Of a stretch of 64,000 nt of DNA, positions 1 through 10,120 are shown piece by piece; the first letter of the stretch is position 1, and every line of letters starts with the position of its first letter. Below the pieces are notes generated by a model. It was not told where the DNA came from. It saw nothing but the letters and a program-made list of their open reading frames with translations, and searched no databases. Where the stretch lies: contig CAWEYT010000022.1 in NCBI GenBank assembly GCA_963813375.1, positions 1 through 64,000 on the forward strand, read 5' to 3'. A program made the translations under genes and the position numbers. Source of the stretch: DASTFY01 sp963813375. GTDB lineage: Bacteria; Actinomycetota; Acidimicrobiia; Acidimicrobiales; Ilumatobacteraceae.

Positions 1-2
1 GC

Positions 3-110
3 GACGGCTGGCACCTCATCGAGCAGCACGCCTTCGCCGACGTCGCCGAGACGATCGAGACGCTCGACCTGGTCTGCTCCGGCTTCCGGGCCGAACGGAC
101 GAGCAAGTGA
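3..110 (+). CDS. C-terminal end of an unidentified protein (partial)
   Basis: Only the last 35 codons lie in the window, ending at a TGA at 108-110. The tail reads DGWHLIEQHAFADVAE and so on and is acidic and helical-looking, which is not enough to name a family. It ends 23 bp before the methyltransferase start on the same strand, so the two probably share a transcript. It lies inside the presumed integrative element at the left end of the window. Confidence 0.55.
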   Translation, partial: DGWHLIEQHAFADVAETIETLDLVCSGFRAERTSK

Positions 111-133
111 CAACCCGAATGGAGGAAACGACC

Positions 134-947
134 ATGAACCCGAACCAAGCACTCTGGGAGAAAGGCGACTTCACACGCATCGCGGCGAGCATGCGCCGCA
201 GCGGCGAAGCGCTCGTCGATCAGCTCGAGATCACCGAGGGACTCGAGGTGCTCGACCTCGGTTGCGGCGACGGCACCACCGCGGTCCCCGCCGCGCGCCG
301 CGGCGCCGACGTACTCGGCGTCGACATCGCCCGCAACCTCGTCGACGCAGGGAACAAGCGCGCCGCAGACGAAGGTCTCGACAATCTCCGATTCCAGCAT
401 GGCGACGCGTGCGAGCTCACCGATCTCGCTGACGACCGGTTCGACCTCGTTGTGTCGATCTTCGGCGCGATGTTCGCGCCCCGCCCGATCGACGTCGCCA
501 AGGAGATGGTGCGGGTCACCCGACCCGGCGGGCGCATCGTCATGGGCAACTGGATCCCCGGCGACCCGACCCTCGTCGCGCAGATCCTCAAGATCAGCTC
601 TGCCTACTCCCCGCCGCCACCCGACGGATTCGTCAGCCCGATGACCTGGGGCATGGTCGACAACGTCGTCGAACGCTTCACTGCCGCCGGCATCCCCGAC
701 CACGACATCGCGTGCGAGCCCGACACGTTCGTGTTCGAGGCACCGGTGTCGCCGACGGAGTACCTGACGTGGTTCCGCGACTACTACGGCCCGACCATGA
801 ACGCATTCGAGGCCGCCGCATCAAACGGCCGACGCCGACGACCTCTTCGCCGAGCTCGACACCCTGTTCAACACACAGAACACGAGCAGCGACCCGAACA
901 CCACGGCGATCCCCGCGACGTTCCTTCGCGTCACCGTGCACGCGTAG
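134..947 (+). CDS. class I SAM-dependent methyltransferase, frameshifted
   Basis: Predicted small-molecule methyltransferase using S-adenosylmethionine; the substrate is unknown. The ATG at 134 follows a GGAGG at 121-125. The SAM-binding motif LDLGCGDGTTA lies at residues 40-50, an acidic strand (GVDIA) follows, and VTRPGGRIVMGNW gives the post-motif region. The reading frame breaks near 829-833: the first frame runs on into arginine-rich nonsense, while the next frame continues as ADDLFAELDTLF and stops at the TAG at 945-947. With one base corrected the protein is about 271 residues, a normal length. It is followed by an ABC exporter gene, so methylation and export of one compound is possible but not shown. 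Sequencing error and true decay cannot be separated from the sequence. Confidence 0.8.
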
Positions 948-1076
948 TTCGGCGCGTCGCCGTCCGACATTGCTGTTCGCCGCCGGCCGGATCGAACAGC
1001 CGGTGTCATCGCACACGACGTTTGGGTCGCTCCCTCCGCGACCAATCCCACAAGCCCAACCCCCCGAGGAGAAATC

Positions 1077-2824
1077 ATGACCGTGCAAGTCACACAAGAC
1101 CGAACCGCTGCGCTCGACGCCACGACCGACATCGAGCCGACATCCGTCGCCAGCGGGAAGCGTGGCGTCCGAATCGACGTCCACGAGCTGTCCCGCCGGG
1201 TCCGCGTACGGGCGCGAGGCGAGGTGACACTCGTCGACGGCGCGTCGTTCACACTTGCACCTGGTCAGCTCGTCGCCATCGTCGGTCCCAGCGGCGCCGG
1301 CAAGACAACGCTGCTGGAGGCGATCGCCGGCATCGCTCCGGACATCTCCGGCTCGGTCCGCTACGACGGCATCGACGTGTACGCCAACCTGGGGGCCTTC
1401 CGCAGCGTGCTCGGCTACGTCCCCCAAGACGACATCATCCACACCGACCTGCCGCTGCGTCGCACGCTCCGCTACGCCGCCCGTCTGCGGCTCCCATCGA
1501 CGACAGCGGCGAGCGAGGTCGACGACGCCGTCCACGATGCCCTCGACGCCGTCGGGCTGACCGATCAGGCCGACGTCAGGGTCGGCTCGCTGAGCGGCGG
1601 CCAGCGCAAACGGGCCAGCATCGCCGTCGAGCTGCTCACCGATCCCCACGTCTTCTTCCTCGACGAGCCGACCTCGGGTCTCGACCCCGTCACCAGCGCT
1701 GAGCTGATCGACCGCCTGCGCCAGCTCGCTGACCGGTCAGCGACGGTCGTGTTCACCACCCACTCAGTCGACGACCTCGCTCGGTGCGATCGCGTCGTGT
1801 TCCTGACCCGGCATGGACGAGTGGGCTTCGTCGGGACCGTGGACGAGGCGCTCGGCCAGTTCGGGGTCAGCTCGGTCCCCGAGCTCTACCGCCGGCTGGC
1901 CGATGGGGACCTCACCATCGAAGCAGCCGGGACGGCTGCTTCTCTGCCGGCGCCCGACGCTGATGCTCGAGACGTCGTCGGGCGACCGATCGCCAACGGG
2001 TTCACCCAATGGGGCGTCCTCACACGGCGGACGCTCGAGACCCTCACCCGCAACCGCCTCACCCTGGCGATCCTGGTCGGATCACCACGCTGGTGATCGC
2101 CATGTTCGCCATCCTGTTCCGACCCGGCGCGTTCGACGTCCAGGACCCGAGCCCGAGCTCGATGGTGATGGTCGGGTTCTGGGTCGTCTTTGCCGCCTTC
2201 TTCTTCGGGCTCACCTACGGGTTGCTGCAGATCTGCACCGAGCGGACGATCCTGCGCCGCGAGCACCTCGTCGGCCTGCGGCTCGGCGCCTACGTGGCGT
2301 CGAAGGTGACCGTCCTCGTCCCGTTCCTGCTCCTCGTGATCGTCGCCATGCTCGGCGTGCTGCGCCTGTTGGACCGCCTCCCCAGCCGCCCCCTGACGAC
2401 CTACACCTCCATCGGGGTCGGCCTGCTGCTGTGCGCCATCGCCGCCCTCGGCTTGGGCCTGCTCACCTCCGCAGCTGTCTCCAACGTGGCCCAAGCCACC
2501 CTCGCCCTCCCCATGCTGTGCTTCCCCGCCGTGCTGTTCTCCGGAGCCATCCTCCCGGTGAACCTCATGGCGAGCGCCGGCGCCGCCATCAGCGCCGCGA
2601 TCCCAACGCGCTGGGCGTTCGAGGTACTCGGTCACGACCTCGGGGCACGACAGATCCTCGGCGAAGGCGCCTCGCCACTCGGGCCTCCGCTGCTCGAGTC
2701 ATACGGCGACGCCGGCACACAGGCCACCGGCACCTACTGGCTCGTCCTCACCGTCTTCGCTGTCGTCTTCCTCGCAGCCACGTGGCGTGTCCTCGTGCGC
2801 ACCACACGGGGATCGATGCGCTGA
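1077..2824 (+). CDS. ABC transporter, fused ATPase and ABC-2 membrane domain (ABCG-like), frameshifted
   Basis: A half-transporter with the ATPase first and the permease second, the ABCG arrangement, probably an exporter of unknown substrate. The ATG at 1077 follows a GAGGAG. Walker A is GPSGAGKT at residues 70-77, the signature is LSGGQRKR at about 172-179, and Walker B is FFLDEPTSGLDP. About 60 residues after the H-loop region the frame breaks near 2075-2090, just where the first membrane segment begins. The other frame then continues TTLVIAMFAILF and reads through six hydrophobic segments to the stop at 2824. Length after correction, about 582 residues, fits an intact half-transporter. The gene sits between the methyltransferase and a small protein, all on the plus strand and close together. 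Confidence 0.85.
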
Positions 2825-2896
2825 ACGCCGCGTCTCACCAACTGAAAGCTCACCACTGCAACCCGCAGTGGCTCAACCAACAGGAAAGGAATCACC

Positions 2897-3178
2897 ATGG
2901 CCTACCTCGAGATCACGCTCCAGATCGATCCAAAGGATCGTGCGGCAGCTGCTGGCGTGTACAACAAGTACAAGCCGCCGTTCCTCGCCGATGTGCCGGG
3001 CGCCCAGTCAAAGAACCTGCTGGTCCGCGACGAGGACGTCCAGGTCCTGCACGGTTTCGACTCCGTCACCCATGCCAACGAGTACCTCGCCAGCGAGCTG
3101 TTCACCGAAGACGTCGTCCGCGAACTGGGACCGCTCCTTCAGGCAGACCCCGAAATCCGCGTCTTCGACGTCGCCTGA
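2897..3178 (+). CDS. small hypothetical protein, possible ABM-like dimeric alpha/beta fold
   Basis: A 93-residue protein starting at an ATG with AGGAAAGG about 10 bases upstream. The pattern of strand (YLEITLQI), helix (DRAAAAGVYNKY), strand (LLVRDEDVQVLHGF) and helix (ANEYLASELF) resembles the short ferredoxin-like dimeric barrels of the antibiotic biosynthesis monooxygenase group, which often act on small aromatic molecules. I cannot assign a reaction. It follows the methyltransferase and exporter in the same direction and precedes the integrase, so it looks like cargo of the same element. Confidence 0.65.
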   Translation: MAYLEITLQIDPKDRAAAAGVYNKYKPPFLADVPGAQSKNLLVRDEDVQVLHGFDSVTHANEYLASELFTEDVVRELGPLLQADPEIRVFDVA

Positions 3179-3297
3179 CAGCTCGGCAGCCTCAGGTGTT
3201 CCACCGACCCGGTGCGTGACCCGCTGGGCGCCGTGACCAGGCCGAACGGGCGACGTCCCAACCGGTGGACGACCGCTCCGACGGTGATCTACCGAAC

Positions 3298-3328
3298 GTT
3301 CCACCGGATCGCCTCGATCCGGTGGAAC
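3298..3328. promoter_or_regulatory. perfect 14-3-14 inverted repeat upstream of integrase
   Basis: GTTCCACCGGATCG (3298-3311), three bases, then its exact reverse complement at 3315-3328; one flanking base pair extends it to 15. It ends 15 bases before the integrase ATG and overlaps the region where its promoter or ribosome site should be. The same core recurs at 3198-3207, 4474-4483, 4497-4506 and, with two changes, at 4531-4544. A repressor operator or an integrase/excisionase arm site are both possible; the lack of a T run argues against a simple terminator. Confidence 0.7.
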
Positions 3329-3343
3329 GGAAGGAGAGCACAC

Positions 3344-4576
3344 ATGAAGGGATACGTGGCGAAGCGGCGGGGCCGCTTCTACGCCGTGATCTACGAGGGG
3401 CTCGACCCGGTCACCGGCCGGGAGCGGCGACGGTGGCACCCCGCGGGAAGCGATCGTGCGGAGGCCGAACGACTCGCGACCGAACCGGCCGCCAAGGAGA
3501 CGAGCCGAGTCGACGTGTCGCGATCACTGACCTTCGGCGCCTACCTCACCAACCAGTGGTTGCCGGGCAAGAAGTTGCACCTCGCCACCAGCACCTACCA
3601 AGGGTACGAGCGCACCGTTCATCGCCACGTCCTCCCGACCCTCGGACGCATCGGGCTCCGCCGGCTGCGCCACGAACACATCGAAGCGCTCTACGACACG
3701 CTGCTCCACCCAGTCGTCGGTCGCGGCCTCGCACCCAAGACCGTCTACTCGCTCCACCTCATCATCCGAGGTGCCCTCGCCGACGCGGTCCGACGAGGAC
3801 TGGTCACCCGCAACGTCGCGCTCATTGTCCGAGCGCCCCGGCAGCGGGCCCTGCAGAGGACCGAGGGCAGTGCGCTGACCGATCATGAGCTCCGCCAGCT
3901 GCTGCGCACCGCCGCTGGTCACCGGTTCTTCCCCATCTACTGGCTCACCGCCATGACCGGCATGCGCCGCAACGAGGTCCTCGGCCTCAAGTGGCCCGAC
4001 ATCGACCTCAACAAGCAGCGCCTGCACCTCAACCGCGGGCTCGTCGCCGTCGGCTACGAACTCCACCAGACCCGAGGCAAGACCAAGACCGCCCGGCGCA
4101 GCATCGACCTCGACCACACCACCCTGAGCGTCCTCTCCGGCTGGCGGGCCTACCAGACCGCCGAGTTCGCAGCCGTCGGCATTGACAACCCTGAGCAGTG
4201 GGTGTTCACCGACGGCCACGGCGACCCCGTGCATCCCCACGCCGTCTACGAGGCCTTCCGACGGACCGTCCACAACGCCGGGATCCCGGCTTTCCGCTTC
4301 CACGATCTCCGCCACACCCACGGCAGCCTGCTCCTCAAGGAAGGCATCCCGATCAAGGTGGTCAGCGAGCGACTCGGCCACGCCAACGTCGCCTTCACCA
4401 TGCAGACCTACCAGCACCTGTTGCCCGGCATGCAGGCCGACGCCGCCCGCACGACCGAACGGCTCGCCCGACCCGTTCCACCGGCCACCGTCGACACGGT
4501 GGAACGGGAGGAACTCGGAGGAACACCGCCTGATCCGGTAGAACGCCTCGAAGAAGACGAAAGCCCACGTCGCTGA
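3344..4576 (+). CDS. int: tyrosine recombinase / phage-type integrase
   Basis: A 410-residue site-specific integrase. It starts at the ATG at 3344 with AAGGAG 8 bases upstream. The N-terminal part carries an AP2-like arm-binding region (KGYVAKRRGRFYAVIYEG) and a SAM-like core-binding domain (residues about 60-165). The catalytic domain shows all expected residues: Arg in TGMRRNEVLGLKW, His-x-x-Arg in HDLRHTHGSLLL, His in LGHANV and the nucleophilic Tyr in MQTYQHLLPG. The gene ends 21 bp before the 3' end of the initiator tRNA gene, the standard arrangement for an element integrated at a tRNA. The last 30 codons contain copies of the inverted repeat found upstream of the gene. Confidence 0.95.
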   Translation: MKGYVAKRRGRFYAVIYEGLDPVTGRERRRWHPAGSDRAEAERLATEPAAKETSRVDVSRSLTFGAYLTNQWLPGKKLHLATSTYQGYERTVHRHVLPTLGRIGLRRLRHEHIEALYDTLLHPVVGRGLAPKTVYSLHLIIRGALADAVRRGLVTRNVALIVRAPRQRALQRTEGSALTDHELRQLLRTAAGHRFFPIYWLTAMTGMRRNEVLGLKWPDIDLNKQRLHLNRGLVAVGYELHQTRGKTKTARRSIDLDHTTLSVLSGWRAYQTAEFAAVGIDNPEQWVFTDGHGDPVHPHAVYEAFRRTVHNAGIPAFRFHDLRHTHGSLLLKEGIPIKVVSERLGHANVAFTMQTYQHLLPGMQADAARTTERLARPVPPATVDTVEREELGGTPPDPVERLEEDESPRR

Positions 4577-4597
4577 CCTGGGCCTTCACGTCGAAAT

Positions 4598-4674
<77 letters not shown>

Positions 4675-4730
4675 GCGAGTTGGAGTGAGTACGGTACCGC
4701 TGGGTCGTCCTGGTGACAACCCTCGAGCCC

Positions 4731-5256
4731 ATGAGCTTCCGTCGTCGCACCAACGAGGCACTCGCCCAGCTCCAGCAGCAGGTCGCGGACCTTGGCACCA
4801 AGGTGCAGCCGGCGGTGCCCGCCCCTCCCGGCGAGTTCTCCGTTCGACGCGCCCACGCCCGGGACGTCTCTGGCCGATCTGAGCGAGATGATCAACGCTC
4901 TGGCCGGCCGGGTCGACGGCTTGGACGAGCGGCAGCGCACCGATCACGGCCTCGTGAGCCTGCGGCTGGAAGAGCTGACAGCCCAGTTCAGCAACCAGCT
5001 CACCGAGCTCAGCAACGAGCTCGAGACCGGTCACAAGCAGATGACCAGCCAGCTCGCGGCGCAGGATCAGCGGCTCGAGGAGCTCGTGCAGCGTTCGGCG
5101 ACGGACGACGGTCCCGGGCAGGACGCCCTCGTCGAAGAACTGCGATCGAACCAGATTCGCATCGCCAACGACCTCGCCCGCCACGAGATCGCCTTCCGGC
5201 AGGACCTGGCCGCCTTGGCGGAGCTGGTCAACCGGTCCCGCCGCTCGCCGGGCTGA
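4731..5256 (+). CDS. coiled-coil hypothetical protein, frameshifted
   Basis: The first frame reads MSFRRRTNEALAQLQQQVADLG, then a proline-rich linker. The frame breaks near 4840-4850, and the next frame continues TSLADLSEMINALAGRVDGLD, followed by a long heptad-rich coiled coil (LEELTAQFSNQLTELSNEL) ending ALAELVNRSRRSPG. After correction it is about 175 residues, with no signal peptide or membrane segment. An in-frame GTG at 4713 is an alternative start. Function unknown. It is the first gene on the chromosomal side of the tRNA and converges with the UPF0182 gene, whose stop is 38 bp away. Confidence 0.6.
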
Positions 5257-5293
5257 CCCCGGCGCCCCTTCGCGCCAGGCAGCCCGCCTGGAG

Positions 5294-8271
5294 CTACGTG
5301 CTGTCGGTGGTGTCCGGTGACGTGTCGGGCGACGAGTCCTCGGTCACGCCGTTGACCCCGGACAGCTCCTCGGCTCGGGTGACGAGCTCGAACGCCTCGT
5401 TGATCTTGGCCTGGTAGGTGGCCAGGTCCGCCGTCCGCGAGCGCCTCGTTCGCCTCGGCGTAGAGGACGTTGGCCTCGGCCAGCAGTTCCTCGACCGTCT
5501 CCGAGCCGTCCGAGCCGGCTCGGTTCGGTGGGCTCCTCCGCGCCGCTGTCCGTCGCCGGCGCCTCACCGTCCTCGCCACCGGCGACGGGGGTGAGAGGCC
5601 CGACCGTTGTGCTCAGGTCGAGTTGCGAGTCGGGGAAGGCCAGCTTCAGCGCGGCTTCCAGCGTGCGGGCGCGGACCACCTGGTCGCCGAACGCCACCAC
5701 GACGTAGTTGAGCTGCGGGATCGGCGTCTGTTGCGCTTGCACGTACCACGGCCGCACCCACAGCACCGAGTCGCCTATCGGGATGGCTTGCAGCGTGCCC
5801 AGCCGGACCTTCGAACCGGTCTGGCTCTCGAGGGTGAAGGCGGCGGCGTACTTCCGCTTGATCTCGGAGTCGATGAGCGCGGGTCCGTCCACTTGCTCGT
5901 CCGACTCGATGTTGAGCACACGGAGTTGACCGTACGTAGCTGGCTCGCTCGACACCGCCATGAGCCCGATCAGGTTCTTGCGCTCGTCGTTCTCCGAGAA
6001 GGGGACGAACGGCCGCACGAGGGAGAACTGCGGATCCTCGCCGCCGGGCGCGTGCAGGAGCGTGTAGTACGGGTTGAAGCGGGCCGACCGCGTGCTCGTG
6101 GTCGTGATGCCGTTGGCCGTGCTGGACGTCGTGACCTGACCCGAACCGGGCTCCACCGTCTGCGGCGGCTCCTGGGCGACGCTCCAGAACTGGTCCCGCT
6201 GGAAGAACTGGTTGGGGTCGTCCACGTGGTACCGGCCGTACATGTTGGTCTGCACGCGGAACAGGTCCTCGGGATAGCGGAAGTGCTCCGCCAGCTCGAC
6301 CGGCACTTCGTCGCCCGGCGTGAACAGGTCGGGGAACGCCTTCGCCCATGCGTTGATGACCGGATCGGTGGGATCGGTCACATAGAAGGTCACGGTGCCG
6401 TCGTAGGCGTCCACCGTGGCCTTCACCGAGTTGCGCACGTAGTTGTACGTGTGGCGCAGACCGCTCTCGGCCGACAGCTCCTCGTTGTCGGCGTTCTCGG
6501 AGTACGGATAGCGCGAGCTCGTCGTGTAGCCGTCGAGCACCCAGACCATCCGCCCGTTCGTGATGACGGGATAGGGATCGGCGTCGAAGTCGAGGAACGG
6601 GGCCAGCGTCTGGGCCCGCTCACGGACGTCCCGGATGTACAGGATCCGGCTGTCCTTGTTGATGAGGCCCGAGCCGAGCAGGTTGTACTCGCCGAAGCGC
6701 AGCGCGAACGCCGCCCGCCGCAGCCCGGAACTCATCTTCACGCCGCCGTCGCCCGAGTACGACGAGGTCTGGTCGTTCAACGAGATCTCGGCCCGCTCGG
6801 TGGCCACCACGGAGTAGCTGTCGAGCCCCTCGCCGAAGTAGATCTCGGGCTCGGTCAGGAGGGGGCCGGAACCGCCGTCACTCGTGGACAAGTAGTTGGG
6901 GCTTCCGTTGCCCCGCACCTCGCTGGCCGGCGCCAGGGCCACGCCGTAGCCGTGGGTGTAGGCGAGGTGCTTGCCCTCCCAGGTCGTCACCGGCACATCG
7001 GTCCGGTTCAGCTCGCGGGCGGCCAGCACCACCTGCTGCTTGCGCCCGTCGATCATGTAGCGATCGACGTCGAGATCCCGGAACACGTAGTAGCCGGCCA
7101 GTTCCTGCTGGCGCTGGAAGGTCGACGTCACGATGTTGGGGTCGACGAGGCGGGAGTCTGCGATGGCAGCCTGATCGGCGGTGACGGCGGCGTCGCTGAG
7201 CGGGCCGACCGGATAGGACTGGGTGTCCACGTCGGCCAGGTTGAACGCCTTGCGGGTGAACTCGATGTTCCGCTCGATGTACGGCTCTTCGCGGCGCGAC
7301 TCGGCTGGTTGCACCTGGAACCGCTGCACGAACGCGGGGTACGCCGTACCGGCCACGATGGCGACGAGGACCCAGAGCCCGACGGCGATCACCGGCAGCC
7401 GCCAGCCCCGCTGCCACACGTTGATGATCAGGAGGGCGGCGGCCAGGAGCGAGATGATGGCGAGCAGCTCGAGGGCGGGGAGCTGGGCGTTGACATCGGT
7501 GTAGGTCGCGCCCTTGACGGCACCCCGGGTCGACGCCGTGAGCTCGTAGCGGGCCAGCCAGTAGCCGACGGCCTTGAGCAGCGCCAGCACCGCCAAGAGC
7601 ATCGAGATGTGCAGCTTCACCTGAGAGCTGACCCGGCGATGTTGCACCTGCAAGCGGATTCCGCCGTTGAGGTAATAGGCGACGACCGTGACGATCAAGA
7701 TGATCACGAAGGCCGCGAACAGCCAGTCGACGACGAAGGTGAGGAACGGCAGCCGGAACACGTAGAGGCTGACGTCCTGGCCGAACTGCGGGTCGGTCAC
7801 GCCGAAACGGACGGCGTTGTTGAAGAGCAGCCACTCCTTCCACTGGCTCGATGCGGGGGCGCCGGCGATGAAGCCGAGCAGCAGGGAGATGCCGATGCGG
7901 ACCAGCCAGACGCGGCGGCCGACGATCTCGCGGTACCGCTCCACGATGGCCTCGTCGACGCCCTCCGGCATCGGCGGCGGGTTGACGCGGTCGGCCAGCG
8001 TGAGGTTCAACGTCGAGAGCAGCGCGAACCCGAGCGTGAACGCCAGCCCCAGCCCGAGCTTGGCCCGCAGGACCCGGGTGAACACGCTGCGCTTTCCCAG
8101 GGAGTCGAACCACAGGTAGTCGGTGTAGAAGCCGGCGATCCCCCGTGCCGACAGGAACAGCACCAGCAGCAGGACCGCGAGGACGACAAGGGCGATGCGG
8201 GCCTTGTTCGACACTCGTTGCCGGCGGCGCTGGGGTGGGCGGCGGGCCGGCAGATCGGAGGGGATCCGCAC
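5294..8271 (-). CDS. UPF0182 family large membrane protein, C-terminus frameshifted twice
   Basis: A roughly 990-residue integral membrane protein of the UPF0182 family, widespread in Actinobacteria and of unknown function. Seven hydrophobic segments occupy the first 330 residues (first: ARIALVVLAVLLLVLFLSA), followed by the family stretch GFYTDYLWFDSLG and a large extracytoplasmic domain with an acidic, repeat-poor tail. Near the end the frame shifts at about 5516-5526 and again at about 5426-5434; with both corrected the tail reads ETVEELLAEANVLYAEAN, then DLATYQAKINEAFELV, and stops at TAG 5296-5294, as usual for the family. I chose GTG 8271, 11 bases after the upstream stop; ATG 8310 and GTG 8214 are alternatives. 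It probably forms an operon with the DivIVA gene. Confidence 0.9.
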
Positions 8272-8282
8272 GAAGCGGCAGG

Positions 8283-10103
8283 CTACCCAGGGGCGACGAC
8301 GAGGAGGCATCGGCACCCGCGGTAGGCGGGGGCGTACCGATGCCCGGTCGGGAACGGCTCGCCGGCGGGCACCGCGCCCGCCAGGACGTTGTCCTCGGCG
8401 TCGGCGCAGGCCGACCCAGACGGGTCGAAAACCCAGCACACGGGGGTGCCGGGGGCGAGGACGGCGTAGGCGGCACGGCCATGCGCGGTGCGCACGAGGT
8501 CCGCCGCGAGCTCGTCGATGCGACCCTTCCACTCCCGGTAGGTGGCCCGGACGTGGGTCGCCGCCTCCGTGGAGTCGCCTGCCGTCTCCAGGTTCTCGAT
8601 CAGCCGGGCGCGCATCGGCGTCACCAGCTCTCCCTCGAGCGTGTCGAGGCTGCGGTCCAGCACCGAGCGGGCTTCGAGGGCCGCGTGGAGCTCCTCGCCC
8701 TCGATGTCGGAGAGCGCGTTCGCGCCGGCGACCGCCGCCGACCAGAGGTGATCCTCCGCAGCCTCCCGGTACCGGCCCGGATGCGCCTCGGCGGCGCCGA
8801 GCACCTCGTCGGCGCCCAGCGACGCCGAGCGTTGCCGGAGCCGGTCGAGCACCTCGTTCTGCTCGTCGGCCAGCACCCGCTTGAGGTGGCGGGCGAGCGC
8901 CACTCGCACCGGCGACAACGCTTCCTGGCGGAGGGCCAAGGCCTCAGCCTCCGGGCCGGGCGGGGCCTCGTCGTCCGCGACGTCGGCGTCGGCCCCGTCC
9001 TCGACCCCGTCCTCGACGGTGGAGACGGGCACCGCCTCCGCGCCTGCGCCCTCGGCCTCCAGCACCTCGCGGGCCACGACGTCCGAGCTGGAGGCCCGCA
9101 GGCGGGCGAACAGGTCCTCGACCGAAGCGGCCCCGTCGTCCGGGTCGGCCCCGTCCACCACCGGCACCTCGTCGGTGATCTGCTCGTCCCCGGCATCGTC
9201 GGCATCGTCGGCCCGCTCGTCCTCTTCGTCCGTGTCGAGCTCGGCCTCCTCGGCCGTGTCGAGCTCGTCCTCCTCCACCTCTTCCTCGAAGTCCTCTTCC
9301 GACTCGTCGTCCGGCGGCGACGGCACGGACTCGAGGTGGCGCTCGACGATGGCGGCCGGCAGATCGATCTCCCCGAGCACCAGCACAGCCGTCTCGGGTC
9401 CACCGGAGTCCGGCCCGCGCCCGGGCAGGTCGAGGTCTTCGAGGCTGTCGTCCTCCATGTCCTCGGCCGTCTCCGTCTCGAGGCCGGTGAGGATGCTGTC
9501 CAGCTCGAGCCGCGCGCCGCGCAGCGCATCCATGACCTGGCGGTTGCTGATCTGGAGCGTCTCGATCTGTTCCCGGGCAAGGTCACGGCGGCGGGTGAGA
9601 TCGGCGAAGATCCGCTCCCGCAGCTCGCGGGCCTCGGTGATCATGGCCCGCCCTTCGGCCTTCGCCTCCTCGACCTCGGCCGCCGCGGCGTCCGCCGCCT
9701 CCTGCCGACGGTGTGCGGCCTCGAGCTCGGCGTCACCGCGCTCGCGGGCGGCCTCGAGCTCGGCGTCGCGGAGCAGTCGGGAGGAGGTGTCCTCGGCCCT
9801 GGCGCGGATCTGCGCCGCTGCCTCGTGTGCCGTGGACAGCACCCGGGCTGCCTCCTCCCCCAACTTGGCGGCCACCGTCGCCTCGTCCATGTGCTCCGTC
9901 GAGGCGTGGCGGACCTGCTGCCGTGCCTCGTCGAGATCCCTGGCCAGCCGGTCCCGCTCGTGCTGGAGGCGGCCGAGCTCCTGGGAGACCTCGCTCAGGA
10001 ACGCGCGGACGGCGGCTGGATCGAACCCCTTGCGGGAGGTCGGGAACGACGCACCGGCGACGGCGCCGGGCGACGACGGGTCCGGAGGGGGGATCGAAGC
10101 CAT
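8283..10103 (-). CDS. DivIVA-domain coiled-coil protein with MuF-like C-terminal motif
   Basis: A 606-residue cytoplasmic protein. Residues about 20-50 (RKGFDPAAVRAFLSEVSQEL) match the DivIVA N-terminal region that targets curved or polar membrane, followed by a long coiled coil to about residue 200. A very acidic low-complexity middle (DEEDERADDADDAGDE) links to a helical C-terminal third of about 200 residues. The last 50 residues contain paired cysteines and the pattern PTGHRYAPAYRGCRC, which resembles the end of phage Mu F / SPP1 gp7 head-morphogenesis domains. No other phage gene is near. A role in polar growth or division is inferred from the DivIVA part only. It lies 11 bp upstream of the UPF0182 gene and 17 bp downstream of the Lon-PDZ gene, so the three are likely cotranscribed. 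Confidence 0.85.
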   Translation of the reverse strand: MASIPPPDPSSPGAVAGASFPTSRKGFDPAAVRAFLSEVSQELGRLQHERDRLARDLDEARQQVRHASTEHMDEATVAAKLGEEAARVLSTAHEAAAQIRARAEDTSSRLLRDAELEAARERGDAELEAAHRRQEAADAAAAEVEEAKAEGRAMITEARELRERIFADLTRRRDLAREQIETLQISNRQVMDALRGARLELDSILTGLETETAEDMEDDSLEDLDLPGRGPDSGGPETAVLVLGEIDLPAAIVERHLESVPSPPDDESEEDFEEEVEEDELDTAEEAELDTDEEDERADDADDAGDEQITDEVPVVDGADPDDGAASVEDLFARLRASSSDVVAREVLEAEGAGAEAVPVSTVEDGVEDGADADVADDEAPPGPEAEALALRQEALSPVRVALARHLKRVLADEQNEVLDRLRQRSASLGADEVLGAAEAHPGRYREAAEDHLWSAAVAGANALSDIEGEELHAALEARSVLDRSLDTLEGELVTPMRARLIENLETAGDSTEAATHVRATYREWKGRIDELAADLVRTAHGRAAYAVLAPGTPVCWVFDPSGSACADAEDNVLAGAVPAGEPFPTGHRYAPAYRGCRCLLVVAPG

Positions 10104-10120
10104 CGGCCCCAGCGTACGTA

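Noticed and set aside
134..2824. The methyltransferase and exporter as decayed pseudogenes of an old element
   Set aside because: Each has only one frame break with full conservation on both sides and the same kind of break is found all over the window, so assembly error is more likely.
5470..8325. A 951-codon open reading frame on the plus strand across the UPF0182 gene
   Set aside because: Its translation is Arg/Gly/His-rich without any domain, while the minus strand encodes a membrane protein with clear family motifs. High G+C makes long antisense frames common.
8283..10103. The DivIVA protein as part of a prophage because of its MuF-like end
   Set aside because: No terminase, portal, capsid or tail gene is near and the neighbours are conserved cell-envelope genes.
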